A DNA stretch of 46,443 bases from Alphaproteobacteria bacterium. Lineage in GTDB: Bacteria > Pseudomonadota > Alphaproteobacteria > Micropepsales > Micropepsaceae. The position numbers were made by a program, and so were the translations under genes. The stretch is taken from positions 1 to 46,443 of the forward strand of contig JAGWZW010000021.1 in assembly GCA_018971835.1 (NCBI GenBank). Direction: 5' to 3'. The notes beneath the pieces are model-generated. The model was not told the origin of the DNA, did not search any database, and worked only from the letters and a program-made list of their open reading frames with translations. Shown in pieces: positions 15,024-22,666 of this stretch; the stretch's first letter is position 1, and every line of letters begins with the position of its first letter.

Positions 15024-15740
15024 TCATGCCGCCAGCCACGCTCTGAACGCCGCATTCACCGCATCCGGTGCTTCGAGCGTTGCCATATGGCCACAATCCT
15101 CGAAGATCGCGAGCGTTGCACCGGCAATGGCGGCGGCGATCTCTTGATGCCGCGCCGGCGGGCTCCAGCCGTCCTGTCGCCCGACGCCGACCAGGGTCGG
15201 GCAACGGATCGTGTCCAGCACCGGCCGCGCATCCGGGCGGGTGAGCAGCGCGGTCTGCTGATTGTCAAAGATATCGGGCGTCATTCGCCCCACCATCTCG
15301 CGCAGGCCGCGCATGAGGGCGCCGTCGCGCGCCAGGCCGGGGTGCACCATCGGCGGCAGCCAGACGTCGGCCAGCGCGGCCATGCCTTTGCTGCGCGCCA
15401 GTTCCACCAACCCCATGCGCTTGGCGCGTTCGTCGGCCAGCGCCGGATGCGTGCCAGTGTCGAGCAGCGCGAGCCGTTCGATGCGCTCCGGCGCGCGGCG
15501 GATCACTTCGAGGGCGACGCGCCCGCCCATCGAATGGCCGCACAGTGCAAAGCGCGCCGGCGCCTGGGCCAGCACATGCGCGGCCATCGTTTCGATCGAG
15601 CGGAAGGCAAACAACTCGGGAATCTGGATATCGTAAGCACCATCGAATGCCGCAAGCTGCGGCCCCCAGACATGGGCATCGCAGAGCAGCCCCGGCACCA
15701 GGCAGAGGGCAGGGCGGCTCGCCGGCTGTGCGCTCGCCAT
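15024..15740 (-). CDS. Alpha/beta-hydrolase
   Basis: The 238-residue protein is an alpha/beta-hydrolase with the nucleophile elbow GHSMGG (Ser70), an acid at Asp190 (GRQDGWSP) and a histidine at His218 (CGHMATLE). Early residues LVPGLLCDAHVW form the oxyanion region. It resembles the 3-oxoadipate enol-lactonase/MhpC-like group. There is no signal peptide, so it acts in the cytoplasm. The ATG at 15740 lies two bases beyond the stop of the acyl-CoA synthetase, so the two are cotranscribed behind marR. In hydroxycinnamate clusters a hydrolase can release free acids from esters or recycle CoA esters, but the substrate here is not determined. Confidence 0.83.
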   Translation of the reverse strand: MASAQPASRPALCLVPGLLCDAHVWGPQLAAFDGAYDIQIPELFAFRSIETMAAHVLAQAPARFALCGHSMGGRVALEVIRRAPERIERLALLDTGTHPALADERAKRMGLVELARSKGMAALADVWLPPMVHPGLARDGALMRGLREMVGRMTPDIFDNQQTALLTRPDARPVLDTIRCPTLVGVGRQDGWSPPARHQEIAAAIAGATLAIFEDCGHMATLEAPDAVNAAFRAWLAA

Positions 15741-15742
15741 GC

Positions 15743-17248
15743 TTAAACCGCGCCTTTCGCCGTGCTGCTCAGCTGCGTGCGTAGCGCGGCCTTCTGAATT
15801 TTTCCGGTCGAGGTGCGCGGCAAGCTTTCGAGAATGCGCACCGTTTTGGGCATCTTGTGGCGCGCGAGCCGGTCCGCCAGGAAGCCCAGCAGTTCGCCTT
15901 CGCCGATGGTGGTGCCCGCTTCCGGCACGACGGCGACGCAACCGCTCTCGCCCCAGCGTGCATCGGGCAGGCCTATCACCGTATATTCTGCAATACCGGG
16001 ATAGCCGACGAGCAGGGCCTCGATCTCCGCCGGATACACATTCTCGCCGCCGGAGATGTACATGTCCTTGCGCCGGTCCACGATCCAATAGAAGCCGTCC
16101 TCGTCGCAGCGGGCGATGTCGCCGGTGGCAAACCAATTGTCGGCGTCGATGGCCTTGGCAGTTTCCCCCGGATTGCGCCAGTAACCGGGCGTGATGGACG
16201 GCCCGCGCAGCAACAATTCGCCCGGTTCGCCTTTGGGAACGTCGCGGCCTTCGCTATCCACCAGCCGCGCTTCGATCGTCGGCGTGCCAATGCCGGCAGA
16301 GCCGCGCTTGCGGCGGATGGTGTCCAGGTCCACCGACATGCCGAACACCGTGCCTGCTTCACTCATGCCGAAGCCCTGGACCAGCGGAATGCCGTCAGCC
16401 AGCCAGGCTTCGAGATCGGCGGGGTTGTGGGGTGCGCCGCCCGAAACCAGCGCCGTCATGTGGCGCAGCTTCTCGGGATCGAAGCTCGGCTGGCGCCGGA
16501 AGGATTCCATCATCTGCGGCACGCCGGCGTAATGGGTGATGCTCAGCGCGGGATCGGCCAGCCGTTCCAGCGTGCGCGCGGCATCGAAGCCATCGGAAAC
16601 GTGAACGGCGCCGCCCTGCATCAGCACCGGCCGGAAGTTCGTGACCAGCCCCATGACGTGGAACATCGGCGCATCGCAGAGAAAGACGCTGTTGTTATCC
16701 ACGCGCGTCAGCACGCCGAAATTGATCGCGGTCTGCAACAAGTTGCGCTCAGTGACGATCACGCCCTTGGAGCGGCCCGAAGTGCCGGAGGTGAAGAGGA
16801 TCAGGCTCGGCCGGTCGATATCCAGCAGCGACGCGTCCAGCGGGGCCAAGCCTGCGCAGGAGTCCAGAAACCCGGCGAGCGGTTCAGCCTGCAACGTCCG
16901 GCGGGTTTCTTCGTCCTCTTTGCCGTCGCTCAGCACCAGGCGCGGGTCGGCCAGATCGGTCAGCACCTTCAGTTCCGATGCATTGAGCCGCCAGTTCAGC
17001 GGCGCATAGATCAGGCCGGCACGGCCGCAAGCAAAGTGCATCGCCAGCAGATGGACGCTGTTGCGTGCCAGTACCGCCACGCGGTCGCCCGGCGCGCAGC
17101 CGCGGGCCAGCAGCTGCGCAGCAATGCGCCCGATGTGATCGTCCAGCTCCTGGAAGGTCCATCGCTGGCCGGTGGTCAGCTCATGCGCGGCCAACCGCTG
17201 GGGCTGCAGGCGTGCCTGCACGCCGATCGAATCTGTTGGGTAACCCAT
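15743..17248 (-). CDS. Acyl-CoA synthetase, probably hydroxycinnamoyl (feruloyl)-CoA synthetase
   Basis: The 501-residue protein is an AMP-forming acyl-CoA ligase. It has the P-loop LFTSGTSGRSKG, GFGMSEAGTVFGMS, the ATPase motif WFATGDIARCDEDGF, the hinge DRRKDMYISGGENVYPAEIE and the C-terminal catalytic lysine in STGKIQKAALR. Its length fits the roughly 490-residue feruloyl/4-coumaroyl-CoA synthetases rather than the much longer Pseudomonas Fcs. The neighbours are a MarR repressor, an aldehyde dehydrogenase and a hydroxycinnamoyl-CoA hydratase-lyase. The likely reaction is ferulate or p-coumarate + ATP + CoA to the CoA thioester. A GGAG ribosome site precedes the ATG. It follows marR by 41 bp on the same strand and so is probably in the marR transcript. 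Substrate is inferred from context. Confidence 0.85.
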   Translation of the reverse strand: MGYPTDSIGVQARLQPQRLAAHELTTGQRWTFQELDDHIGRIAAQLLARGCAPGDRVAVLARNSVHLLAMHFACGRAGLIYAPLNWRLNASELKVLTDLADPRLVLSDGKEDEETRRTLQAEPLAGFLDSCAGLAPLDASLLDIDRPSLILFTSGTSGRSKGVIVTERNLLQTAINFGVLTRVDNNSVFLCDAPMFHVMGLVTNFRPVLMQGGAVHVSDGFDAARTLERLADPALSITHYAGVPQMMESFRRQPSFDPEKLRHMTALVSGGAPHNPADLEAWLADGIPLVQGFGMSEAGTVFGMSVDLDTIRRKRGSAGIGTPTIEARLVDSEGRDVPKGEPGELLLRGPSITPGYWRNPGETAKAIDADNWFATGDIARCDEDGFYWIVDRRKDMYISGGENVYPAEIEALLVGYPGIAEYTVIGLPDARWGESGCVAVVPEAGTTIGEGELLGFLADRLARHKMPKTVRILESLPRTSTGKIQKAALRTQLSSTAKGAV

Positions 17249-17289
17249 CTCGGTCTCCGTCCAATCTGTCTAATATGTCTATGTCAGGA

Positions 17290-17772
17290 TCATTCCGCGG
17301 TCATACCCGCTCCGGCTGCTGCACCCATGCCGATTTTCTTCAGCAGCCGCAGCAGCTCCGCCCGCTCCCGCGCGTTCAAATTCTGGCACAGGACGGCATC
17401 GGTCTTTTTCAGCAGTTCCAAGACCTCAAGCAGGAAGCGGCGGCCTTTGTCCGTGAGATAGAGGCCGTTGCTGCGCCGGTCGCGCCCGGCGCAGCGCTCC
17501 ACGAAGCCGCGCAGTTCCAGCCGGTCCACCAGCTTCATGACGCTGGACCGGTTGATGGACAGCAGGCGGCCTACGGTCGCTTGGTCGCAGCCGGCGCAAT
17601 CCCGGATATAGAGCAGCGCCGTGACCGTCGCCGGCGTGGTCTGGCGCTCGGCGAGTGCGGCCCGTGCGCCTTGCAGGGCGAAAAGATCGGTGAAATGAAT
17701 CTGGTAGCCGACAAGCTGATCCAGCTCGCCGCCGCTGGCGCGGCCACCCACAGCTTGCTTCGCTTCCAACAT
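17290..17772 (-). CDS. MarR-family repressor of the hydroxycinnamate genes
   Basis: The 160-residue protein is a MarR winged-helix regulator. It has GCDQATVGRLLSINRSSVMK as recognition helices, LVDRLELRGFVERCAGRDRR as the wing region and YLTDKGRRFLLEV after it. Two cysteines sit in the segment RDCAGCDQ. It is divergent from the aldehyde dehydrogenase gene and leads the acyl-CoA synthetase and hydrolase genes. A palindrome lies just upstream of its start (17778-17800). MarR proteins such as CouR, HcaR and FerC repress hydroxycinnamate genes and are released by hydroxycinnamoyl-CoA thioesters. The same logic is likely here, but ligand and targets are inferred. Confidence 0.87.
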   Translation of the reverse strand: MLEAKQAVGGRASGGELDQLVGYQIHFTDLFALQGARAALAERQTTPATVTALLYIRDCAGCDQATVGRLLSINRSSVMKLVDRLELRGFVERCAGRDRRSNGLYLTDKGRRFLLEVLELLKKTDAVLCQNLNARERAELLRLLKKIGMGAAAGAGMTAE

Positions 17773-17777
17773 CTCAT

Positions 17778-17800
17778 TATTGTATCCTTAGCATACAATA
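17778..17800. promoter_or_regulatory. MarR operator palindrome
   Basis: TATTGTAT (17778-17785) and ATACAATA (17793-17800) are a perfect 8-bp inverted repeat with a 7-bp spacer. It starts 6 bp upstream of the marR ATG (17772) and lies 57 bp upstream of the aldehyde dehydrogenase ATG. A repressor bound here would block both divergent promoters. The size and AT-rich arms fit MarR-family operators. Confidence 0.75.
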
Positions 17801-17856
17801 GGTCAAGCACGGGCCGCGCTTGGCCCCGGTGCGAAATGGTGGAGAGGAACCTCGCG

Positions 17857-19272
17857 ATGTCCCAGGAATTTGCCATGCTCATCAACGGTCGGGCGGTGAC
17901 CGGCGACGCCACGTTCGACGTGATCAATCCCGCAACCGGGGAAGCGTTTGCGAAGTGCCCGCGCGCCAATGCCGCGCTGGTCGACGAGGCCGTCGCCGCT
18001 GCGAAGGCGGCTTTCCCGGCCTGGTCGGCCAAGCCGATCGAAGAACGCGCGGCGCTGGTCGGCCGTCTTGCCGACGCGATGGAAGCGCGGGCGCAGGAAT
18101 TTGCCCATCTGCTCACCCGCGAGCAGGGCAAGCCGCTCGATCAGGCGATGTACGAGATGATGGGGTCGATCTTCACCTTGCGCGCCTTCGTGGAGATGCG
18201 GCCCGAGACGCGCGTACTCAAGGATGACGGTACCAACCGCGTGATCGAACACCGCACGCCGCTGGGCGTGGTGGCGGCGATCACGCCGTGGAACTTCCCC
18301 GTGATCCTGCTGATGAACAAGCTCGGCCCGGCACTGGTTGCCGGCAACACGATGGTGGCCAAGCCCGCGCCGACCACGCCGCTGACCACGCTGCTGTTCG
18401 GCGAGATCTGCCGCGAGGTTCTGCCGCCCGGTGTGGTCAACATCATCTGCGACCAGAACGACCTCGGCCCGGTGCTGACCGCCCATCCCGGCGTGGCGAA
18501 AGTGGCCTTCACCGGCTCGACGGCGACCGGCAAGAAGGTGATGCAGTCTGCTGCCGGCTCGGTGAAGCGCGTCACGCTCGAACTGGGCGGCAACGATGCG
18601 GCGATCGTGCTGGACGATATCGATCCGGTGGTGGCAGCCGGCAAGGTGTTCCAGGGCGCAATGACCAATGCTGGCCAGATCTGCGTGGCCATCAAGCGCG
18701 CCTATGTGCCGGAGTCGCTTTACGAGCCGTTTTGCGATGAAATCGCCCGGCTGGCCAAGGAAGCGGTGGTGGACGAGGGCACCAGGCAGGGCGCCCAGGT
18801 CGGCCCGGTGCAGAACCGCATGCAGTTCGAGAAGGTCAAGGAAATCCTGGCCGATGCGCGCCAGAAGGGCCGCGTGATTGCCGGCGGCGAACCGCTCAAC
18901 CGCCCAGGCTACTTCATTCCGCCAACCATCGTGCGCGATCTTCCCGAGGATGCGCGGCTGGTGCGTGAGGAGCAGTTCGGCCCGGTCTTGCCGGTGCTCA
19001 AATACAAGGACATCGACGAGGTGATCGCCCGCGCCAACGATTCGGAATACGGCTTAGCCGGAACCGTGTGGGGCCGTGACGTGGCGCGCGCCACCGACGT
19101 GGCGATGCGCATCGATTCGGGCACGGTGTGGGTGAACCAGCATCTCGCCATCGACGCCAATATTCCCTTCCGCGGCTCCAAGCAGTCGGGCATGGGGGCG
19201 GAACTCGGCCAGGAGGGGCTGCACGAATATACTCAGGCGCATATCGTCAACGCCGTGCCGCTGCAGGGCTGA
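17857..19272 (+). CDS. NAD(P)-dependent aldehyde dehydrogenase (aromatic aldehyde candidate)
   Basis: The 471-residue protein is an aldehyde dehydrogenase with ITPWNFPV, the nucleotide-binding FTGSTATGKKV, general base Glu242 (LELGGND) and catalytic Cys276 (NAGQICVAIKR). It is closest in feel to succinate-semialdehyde/benzaldehyde-type dehydrogenases. The ATG at 17857 is chosen because GGAGAGG (17841-17847) sits 9 bp upstream; an in-frame ATG at 17836 has no such site. Divergent from marR and controlled by the same palindrome, it probably oxidises vanillin or 4-hydroxybenzaldehyde released by the hydratase-lyase. A second, more vanillin-dehydrogenase-like enzyme lies at 31691-33106, so the two may share or divide the aldehydes. 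Confidence 0.87.
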   Translation: MSQEFAMLINGRAVTGDATFDVINPATGEAFAKCPRANAALVDEAVAAAKAAFPAWSAKPIEERAALVGRLADAMEARAQEFAHLLTREQGKPLDQAMYEMMGSIFTLRAFVEMRPETRVLKDDGTNRVIEHRTPLGVVAAITPWNFPVILLMNKLGPALVAGNTMVAKPAPTTPLTTLLFGEICREVLPPGVVNIICDQNDLGPVLTAHPGVAKVAFTGSTATGKKVMQSAAGSVKRVTLELGGNDAAIVLDDIDPVVAAGKVFQGAMTNAGQICVAIKRAYVPESLYEPFCDEIARLAKEAVVDEGTRQGAQVGPVQNRMQFEKVKEILADARQKGRVIAGGEPLNRPGYFIPPTIVRDLPEDARLVREEQFGPVLPVLKYKDIDEVIARANDSEYGLAGTVWGRDVARATDVAMRIDSGTVWVNQHLAIDANIPFRGSKQSGMGAELGQEGLHEYTQAHIVNAVPLQG

Positions 19273-19296
19273 CGCGCCGGGGCGGCAAGCAAAAGA

Positions 19297-19324
19297 AAAA
19301 GGCCGGACGAAAGTCCGGCCTTTT
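19297..19324. terminator. Bidirectional terminator between convergent genes
   Basis: AAAAGGCCGGAC (19297-19308) pairs perfectly with GTCCGGCCTTTT (19313-19324) around a GAAA tetraloop. The A and T runs on each side allow termination of both the aldehyde dehydrogenase (plus) and the hydratase-lyase (minus) transcripts. It lies 24 bp after the plus-strand stop and 19 bp from the minus-strand stop. Confidence 0.92.
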
Positions 19325-19343
19325 GTTTTGCCTGGGTGATGCC

Positions 19344-20177
19344 TCAGCGCTTGTAGCTCTGCAGGCCCGGCTTGATCGTCTTGTCGTCGAGGAACTGCTT
19401 CAGTCCTTCTTCGCGCCCGCCTTCGTGGTCGCGGAAGCGGCCCTGATCGGTTTTGGCGTACAGATAGTCTTCATTCTGGTCCCAGGTCAGCTCGCGGCAG
19501 CGCTTGAAGCCAACCTTGGCCATGCGCAACGCCACGGGGTTCTTGGCCAGCAGCGTCTTTGCCAGCTTGACGGTCTCATCGCGGAGTTGCGCCAGCGGCA
19601 CGGCCTTGTTGACGAGGCCCATTTCGGCGGCCTGTTCGCCGGTGAAGGTCTCGCCCGTCATGATGTAGTGCAGGGCCTTGCGGTGGCCGACGGTATCGGC
19701 CAGCGCCTTGCTGACGAGATTGCCCGGGGGAATGCCCCAATTGATCTCGGACAGGCCGAAAACGGCGGTTTCCGAGGCGATGGCGAGGTCACAGGCGACC
19801 AGCGGCGAGAAGGCGCCGCCGAAGCACCAGCCATTGACCATCGCGATGGTCGGCTTGGTGTACATGCGCAGGAGCTTCCATTGCCACAGCGAGGCCTCAC
19901 GACGCACGCGCTCTTCCAGAATTTCCGGGCCGTTGTCGGTCTCGCGGAAATATTCTTTCAGGTCCATGCCAGCGGTCCAGGCTTCACCCGCGCCGGTGAG
20001 AACCAGAACCTGGGCTTGGGCATCCAGTTCCAGCGTCAGCAGCACGTCCGCCATTTCGCGGTTCAGCGTGGGGCTCATCGCATTGCGCTTTTCCGGGCGG
20101 TTGAGAATGACCCAGGCGATGCCGTCTTCGATCTCAACCTTCACGCAGGTCCAGCGATTTTCGTAGGGGTTCGTCAT
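19344..20177 (-). CDS. ech: Hydroxycinnamoyl-CoA hydratase-lyase (feruloyl-CoA hydratase/aldolase)
   Basis: The 277-residue protein is a crotonase-fold enzyme. It shows the features of p-hydroxycinnamoyl-CoA hydratase/lyase: GMDLKEYFRE, LWQWKLLRMYTKPTIAMVNG, WCFGGAFSPLVACDLAIASE and LTWDQNEDYLY. Ser124, Glu144 and Tyr240 fall one residue after Ser123, Glu143 and Tyr239, the active-site residues of the Pseudomonas fluorescens AN103 enzyme, a match of both identity and spacing. It hydrates feruloyl- or 4-coumaroyl-CoA and splits the product into vanillin or 4-hydroxybenzaldehyde and acetyl-CoA. A GGAG site precedes the ATG at 20177. It is divergent from ligA (20368) and separated from the aldehyde dehydrogenase by a shared terminator. 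Confidence 0.95.
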   Translation of the reverse strand: MTNPYENRWTCVKVEIEDGIAWVILNRPEKRNAMSPTLNREMADVLLTLELDAQAQVLVLTGAGEAWTAGMDLKEYFRETDNGPEILEERVRREASLWQWKLLRMYTKPTIAMVNGWCFGGAFSPLVACDLAIASETAVFGLSEINWGIPPGNLVSKALADTVGHRKALHYIMTGETFTGEQAAEMGLVNKAVPLAQLRDETVKLAKTLLAKNPVALRMAKVGFKRCRELTWDQNEDYLYAKTDQGRFRDHEGGREEGLKQFLDDKTIKPGLQSYKR

Positions 20178-20212
20178 CCTGTGCTCCAGCCGGCGGCGCC
20201 GGCGAATTGATT

Positions 20213-20356
20213 ATGTAACATCACGGTTATATATTATATCTTTACAGCCGTCCGTTGGCAAGATGGTCGCAGGCCGCCATTCCGGGTGCCGGCATGACTT
20301 AAATCAAAGCGGCGGGGCCTCTCGAATCCGTATTGTTATATTTACAAACAGTTATA
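20213..20356. promoter_or_regulatory. Divergent ech/ligA control region with AT-rich repeats
   Basis: The 190-bp gap between the hydratase-lyase and ligA starts is strikingly AT-rich at both ends. Next to ech, ATGTAAC-N6-GTTATAT (20213-20232) is a near-perfect inverted repeat with one mismatch, and contains the octamer TGTAACAT. Next to ligA, GTTATA occurs at 20335-20340 and 20351-20356, exactly 16 bp apart, and also at 20226-20231. These look like binding sites for a dimeric regulator. Which protein binds is not shown by sequence. The ligA ribosome site AGGAGG (20356-20361) follows at once. Confidence 0.4.
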
Positions 20357-20367
20357 GGAGGATCATA

Positions 20368-20712
20368 ATGGCTGACCACGGGATACCGGGGACTACCATT
20401 TTCGACGGTGTCATGGCCCGGAAAGGCTATGCGCTCAACAAGATGTGCTACTCGTTCAACGATCCGGGTAATCGCGCCGCGTTTCTGAAGGACGAGGATG
20501 CTTACTGCGCCAAATACCACCTCACGGCGGAGCAGCGCGAGGCCGTACGGCACAAGAATGTGCTCGAAATGATCGCCGCCGGAGGCAATGTCTATTACCT
20601 GGCCAAGCTGGCGGGGATTTTCGGCCTCAACGTGCAGGATCTGGGCGCGCAGCAGACCGGCATGACGGTCGAAGCGTTCAAGGCGAAACTTCAGGAAGCG
20701 GGGAGGAACTGA
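20368..20712 (+). CDS. Protocatechuate 4,5-dioxygenase-type alpha subunit, copy 1
   Basis: The 114-residue protein is a LigA-family small subunit: GTTIFDGVMARKGYALNKMC, LTAEQREAVRHKNVLEMIAA and GGNVYYLAKLAGIFG are typical. It caps the active site of LigB in extradiol dioxygenases of the class III type. It is shorter than copy 2 in this window (131 residues) because its C-terminus stops soon after the conserved GMT motif. The ATG at 20368 has an AGGAGG site six bases upstream. Its stop overlaps the start of the beta subunit (TGATG). As a second, divergent ligAB pair next to the hydroxycinnamate genes, it may serve a different ring such as a methoxylated or hydroxylated protocatechuate, or be an inducible isozyme. 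Confidence 0.9.
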   Translation: MADHGIPGTTIFDGVMARKGYALNKMCYSFNDPGNRAAFLKDEDAYCAKYHLTAEQREAVRHKNVLEMIAAGGNVYYLAKLAGIFGLNVQDLGAQQTGMTVEAFKAKLQEAGRN

Positions 20713-21569
20713 TGGCCGAAGTTGTTGGCGGATTGGGGACGTCGCATGTGCCGGCCATCGGCAATGCCATTGCCAAGGGATTGCAGCAGGATCCGTACTG
20801 GAAGCCGTTTTTCGACGGCTTCATTGAGGCGCGGGCCTGGCTGAAGCGCATCAAGCCCGACGCGGTGGTGATGTTCTACAACGATCACGGGCTCAATTTC
20901 TTCCTCGACAAGATGCCGACCTTCGCCGTCGGCGCGGCGCCGCAGTATAACAATGCGGATGAAGGCTGGGGCCTGCCGGTCCTGCGCCCCTGCCGCGGCG
21001 ACGCCGAATTCTCCTGGCATCTGATCGAGGGCCTGGTCGGAGACGAATTCGACGTCACCACCTGCCAGGAAATGCTGGTGGATCACGCGTTTGTGGTGCC
21101 GCTTCAGCTGCTGTGGCCGGAGGGTGATGCGCCGCCGGTGGTGCCGGTCGCGGTGAACACGGTGCAGCACCCGCTGGCGTCGCCTGCGCGCTGCCTGAAG
21201 CTGGGCCGGTCGATCGGCCGGGCCATCGCCAGCTACAAGAAGGATATGCGCGTGCTGGTCATCGGCACCGGCGGCCTCTCGCACCAGCTCGACGGCGCCC
21301 GTGCCGGATTCATCAACAAGGAATTCGACATGGAGTGCATCGACAAGATCACGGCCAATCCCGAGGGGCTGATCAACTACACGGTGGATGACATCGTGCG
21401 GCTGTCCGGTACGCAGGGCGTGGAATTGCTGAACTGGATTGCGATGCGCGGCGCGCTTTTGGGCCGTGTATCCAAAGCGTTCTGCAACTATCACATCCCG
21501 ATCTCGAACACGGCTTCGGCATTGTTGGTTCTCGACAACGAGGCCGCCGAGGCACGCCGCGCGGCGTGA
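20712..21569 (+). CDS. Protocatechuate 4,5-dioxygenase-type beta (catalytic) subunit, copy 1
   Basis: The 285-residue protein is a LigB-type class III extradiol dioxygenase. Fe(II) ligands are apparent as His12 (GTSHVPAI), His59 (FYNDHG) and Glu238 (GVELLNW). The catalytic histidine is His191 (GTGGLSHQ). All match the spacing of SYK-6 LigB (His12, His61, Glu242, His195) within a few residues. It splits the aromatic ring of a catechol acid next to the hydroxyl pair with O2. It is translationally coupled to the small subunit just upstream. Compared with copy 2 it differs around residues 75-100 and at the C-terminus, which is why I do not assign protocatechuate firmly. Gallate or 3-O-methylgallate are the other natural substrates of this family. 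Confidence 0.9.
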   Translation: MAEVVGGLGTSHVPAIGNAIAKGLQQDPYWKPFFDGFIEARAWLKRIKPDAVVMFYNDHGLNFFLDKMPTFAVGAAPQYNNADEGWGLPVLRPCRGDAEFSWHLIEGLVGDEFDVTTCQEMLVDHAFVVPLQLLWPEGDAPPVVPVAVNTVQHPLASPARCLKLGRSIGRAIASYKKDMRVLVIGTGGLSHQLDGARAGFINKEFDMECIDKITANPEGLINYTVDDIVRLSGTQGVELLNWIAMRGALLGRVSKAFCNYHIPISNTASALLVLDNEAAEARRAA

Positions 21570-21601
21570 AGGCCGACGCTTGGCCGCAAGCGCCGTTCAT
21601 T

Positions 21602-22510
21602 TCAGCCGCCCTGTGCGGCGGTTTCGAAATGGCGCTTGCGGAAGGCGCGTGGCGAAAGACCGACGCCGTGCTGAAACACGCGCGAAAAGTAAGCAGGGTC
21701 GTCGTAGCCCAGATGATAGGCGGTTTCGGCGATGGTGGCGTTGGAATAAAGCAGCATGCGCCGCGCCTCCAGAAGGCGCCGCGCCTGGATCAGGCCGGAT
21801 GGGGGCTGTCCGGCCGCCTTCAGGCAGGCCGCGCGCAGGCGCGTCAGGCTGGTTCCCAGCCTGTCCGCGTAGGTTTCGAGCGGGTGAGGCGAGCGAAAGC
21901 TTTCCTCGATCATCGCCCGGAAGCGCGCGACGGTTTCGGCGTGCGGCCCGGGCGGGACCGGGCTGCGGCGGCGGCTGCCTTGCAGCAGACGGAGCACCTC
22001 CACCAGAATGACGACGAGGTGCGCCTCTACGGCAATCGCGTGGCCTGGCGCGGTCCAGTTCAGTTCGCGCGCCAGCCGCGCCAGCGCGCCATCGAAGAGC
22101 CGGGTTTCGGGGCTGTCCTCTGCGATCTCCAGCCGGTCTGCTTCTTCGAACAGGATGCGGAACTCGGGTTCCTGCGCGATCAGATCCTGAAGATAGGCAT
22201 CCGACAGTGTCAGTACCCAGCCTGCACTTTCCGGCTGCCAGTGAAAGGCATGAACGGTGCGGGCCGGAATCAGCAGCAGCGCCGGAGCGGCGAAGCTCAG
22301 TTGCACGCGCTCGGCCTCCATGACGCCGCCGCCGCTGCGGACCAGGAAGATGTGGCTCAAAGTGGCATGAGAGTGGGGCCGGATATTCCAGCCGCTGGGC
22401 CGGCTGCGTTCGTCCAATGTCTCCAAGTGAATGAAGTAGCCCCGTTCTGCCCTTGGCGGTTCGCCGTAAAGGAAAAAATCTTTAATACCAATATCTTGCG
22501 TAGAGAGCAC
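21602..22510 (-). CDS. AraC-family regulator, likely activator of pobA
   Basis: The 302-residue protein has an N-terminal cupin (RPHSHATLSHIFLVRSGGG, VHAFHWQPESAGWVLTLSD) and a C-terminal AraC double helix-turn-helix (ATIAETAYHLGYDDPAYFSR, FQHGVGLSPRAFRKRH). This fits PobC/PobR-type AraC activators that switch on 4-hydroxybenzoate hydroxylase in response to 4-hydroxybenzoate. It is divergent from pobA across 156 bp, the standard arrangement. The start is GTG at 22510, supported by a GGAGG ribosome site five bases upstream on the minus strand. The divergent region holds AT-rich tracts (around 22560-22600) but no clear palindrome by eye. It is convergent with ligB copy 1. Confidence 0.88.
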   Translation of the reverse strand: MLSTQDIGIKDFFLYGEPPRAERGYFIHLETLDERSRPSGWNIRPHSHATLSHIFLVRSGGGVMEAERVQLSFAAPALLLIPARTVHAFHWQPESAGWVLTLSDAYLQDLIAQEPEFRILFEEADRLEIAEDSPETRLFDGALARLARELNWTAPGHAIAVEAHLVVILVEVLRLLQGSRRRSPVPPGPHAETVARFRAMIEESFRSPHPLETYADRLGTSLTRLRAACLKAAGQPPSGLIQARRLLEARRMLLYSNATIAETAYHLGYDDPAYFSRVFQHGVGLSPRAFRKRHFETAAQGG

Positions 22511-22666
22511 GAAAGCCTCCGCCTTCTGCGGGAAGGAAAAATCCCCCTAGAAAAGTCCAAGAATATAACAATTCCGTCCATAGTATGGGTAGTGATTTTG
22601 GGTTGCAATCGCGAATTGAGAGCGTCGCGGCGAGGGCCGACGATGCCGGATGAAGAGAGAGGGCCG

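Noticed and set aside
15857-17461. 534-codon plus-strand frame opposite the acyl-CoA synthetase
   Set aside because: The minus strand has full AMP-ligase motifs; the plus frame has a shadow-type composition and no ribosome site.
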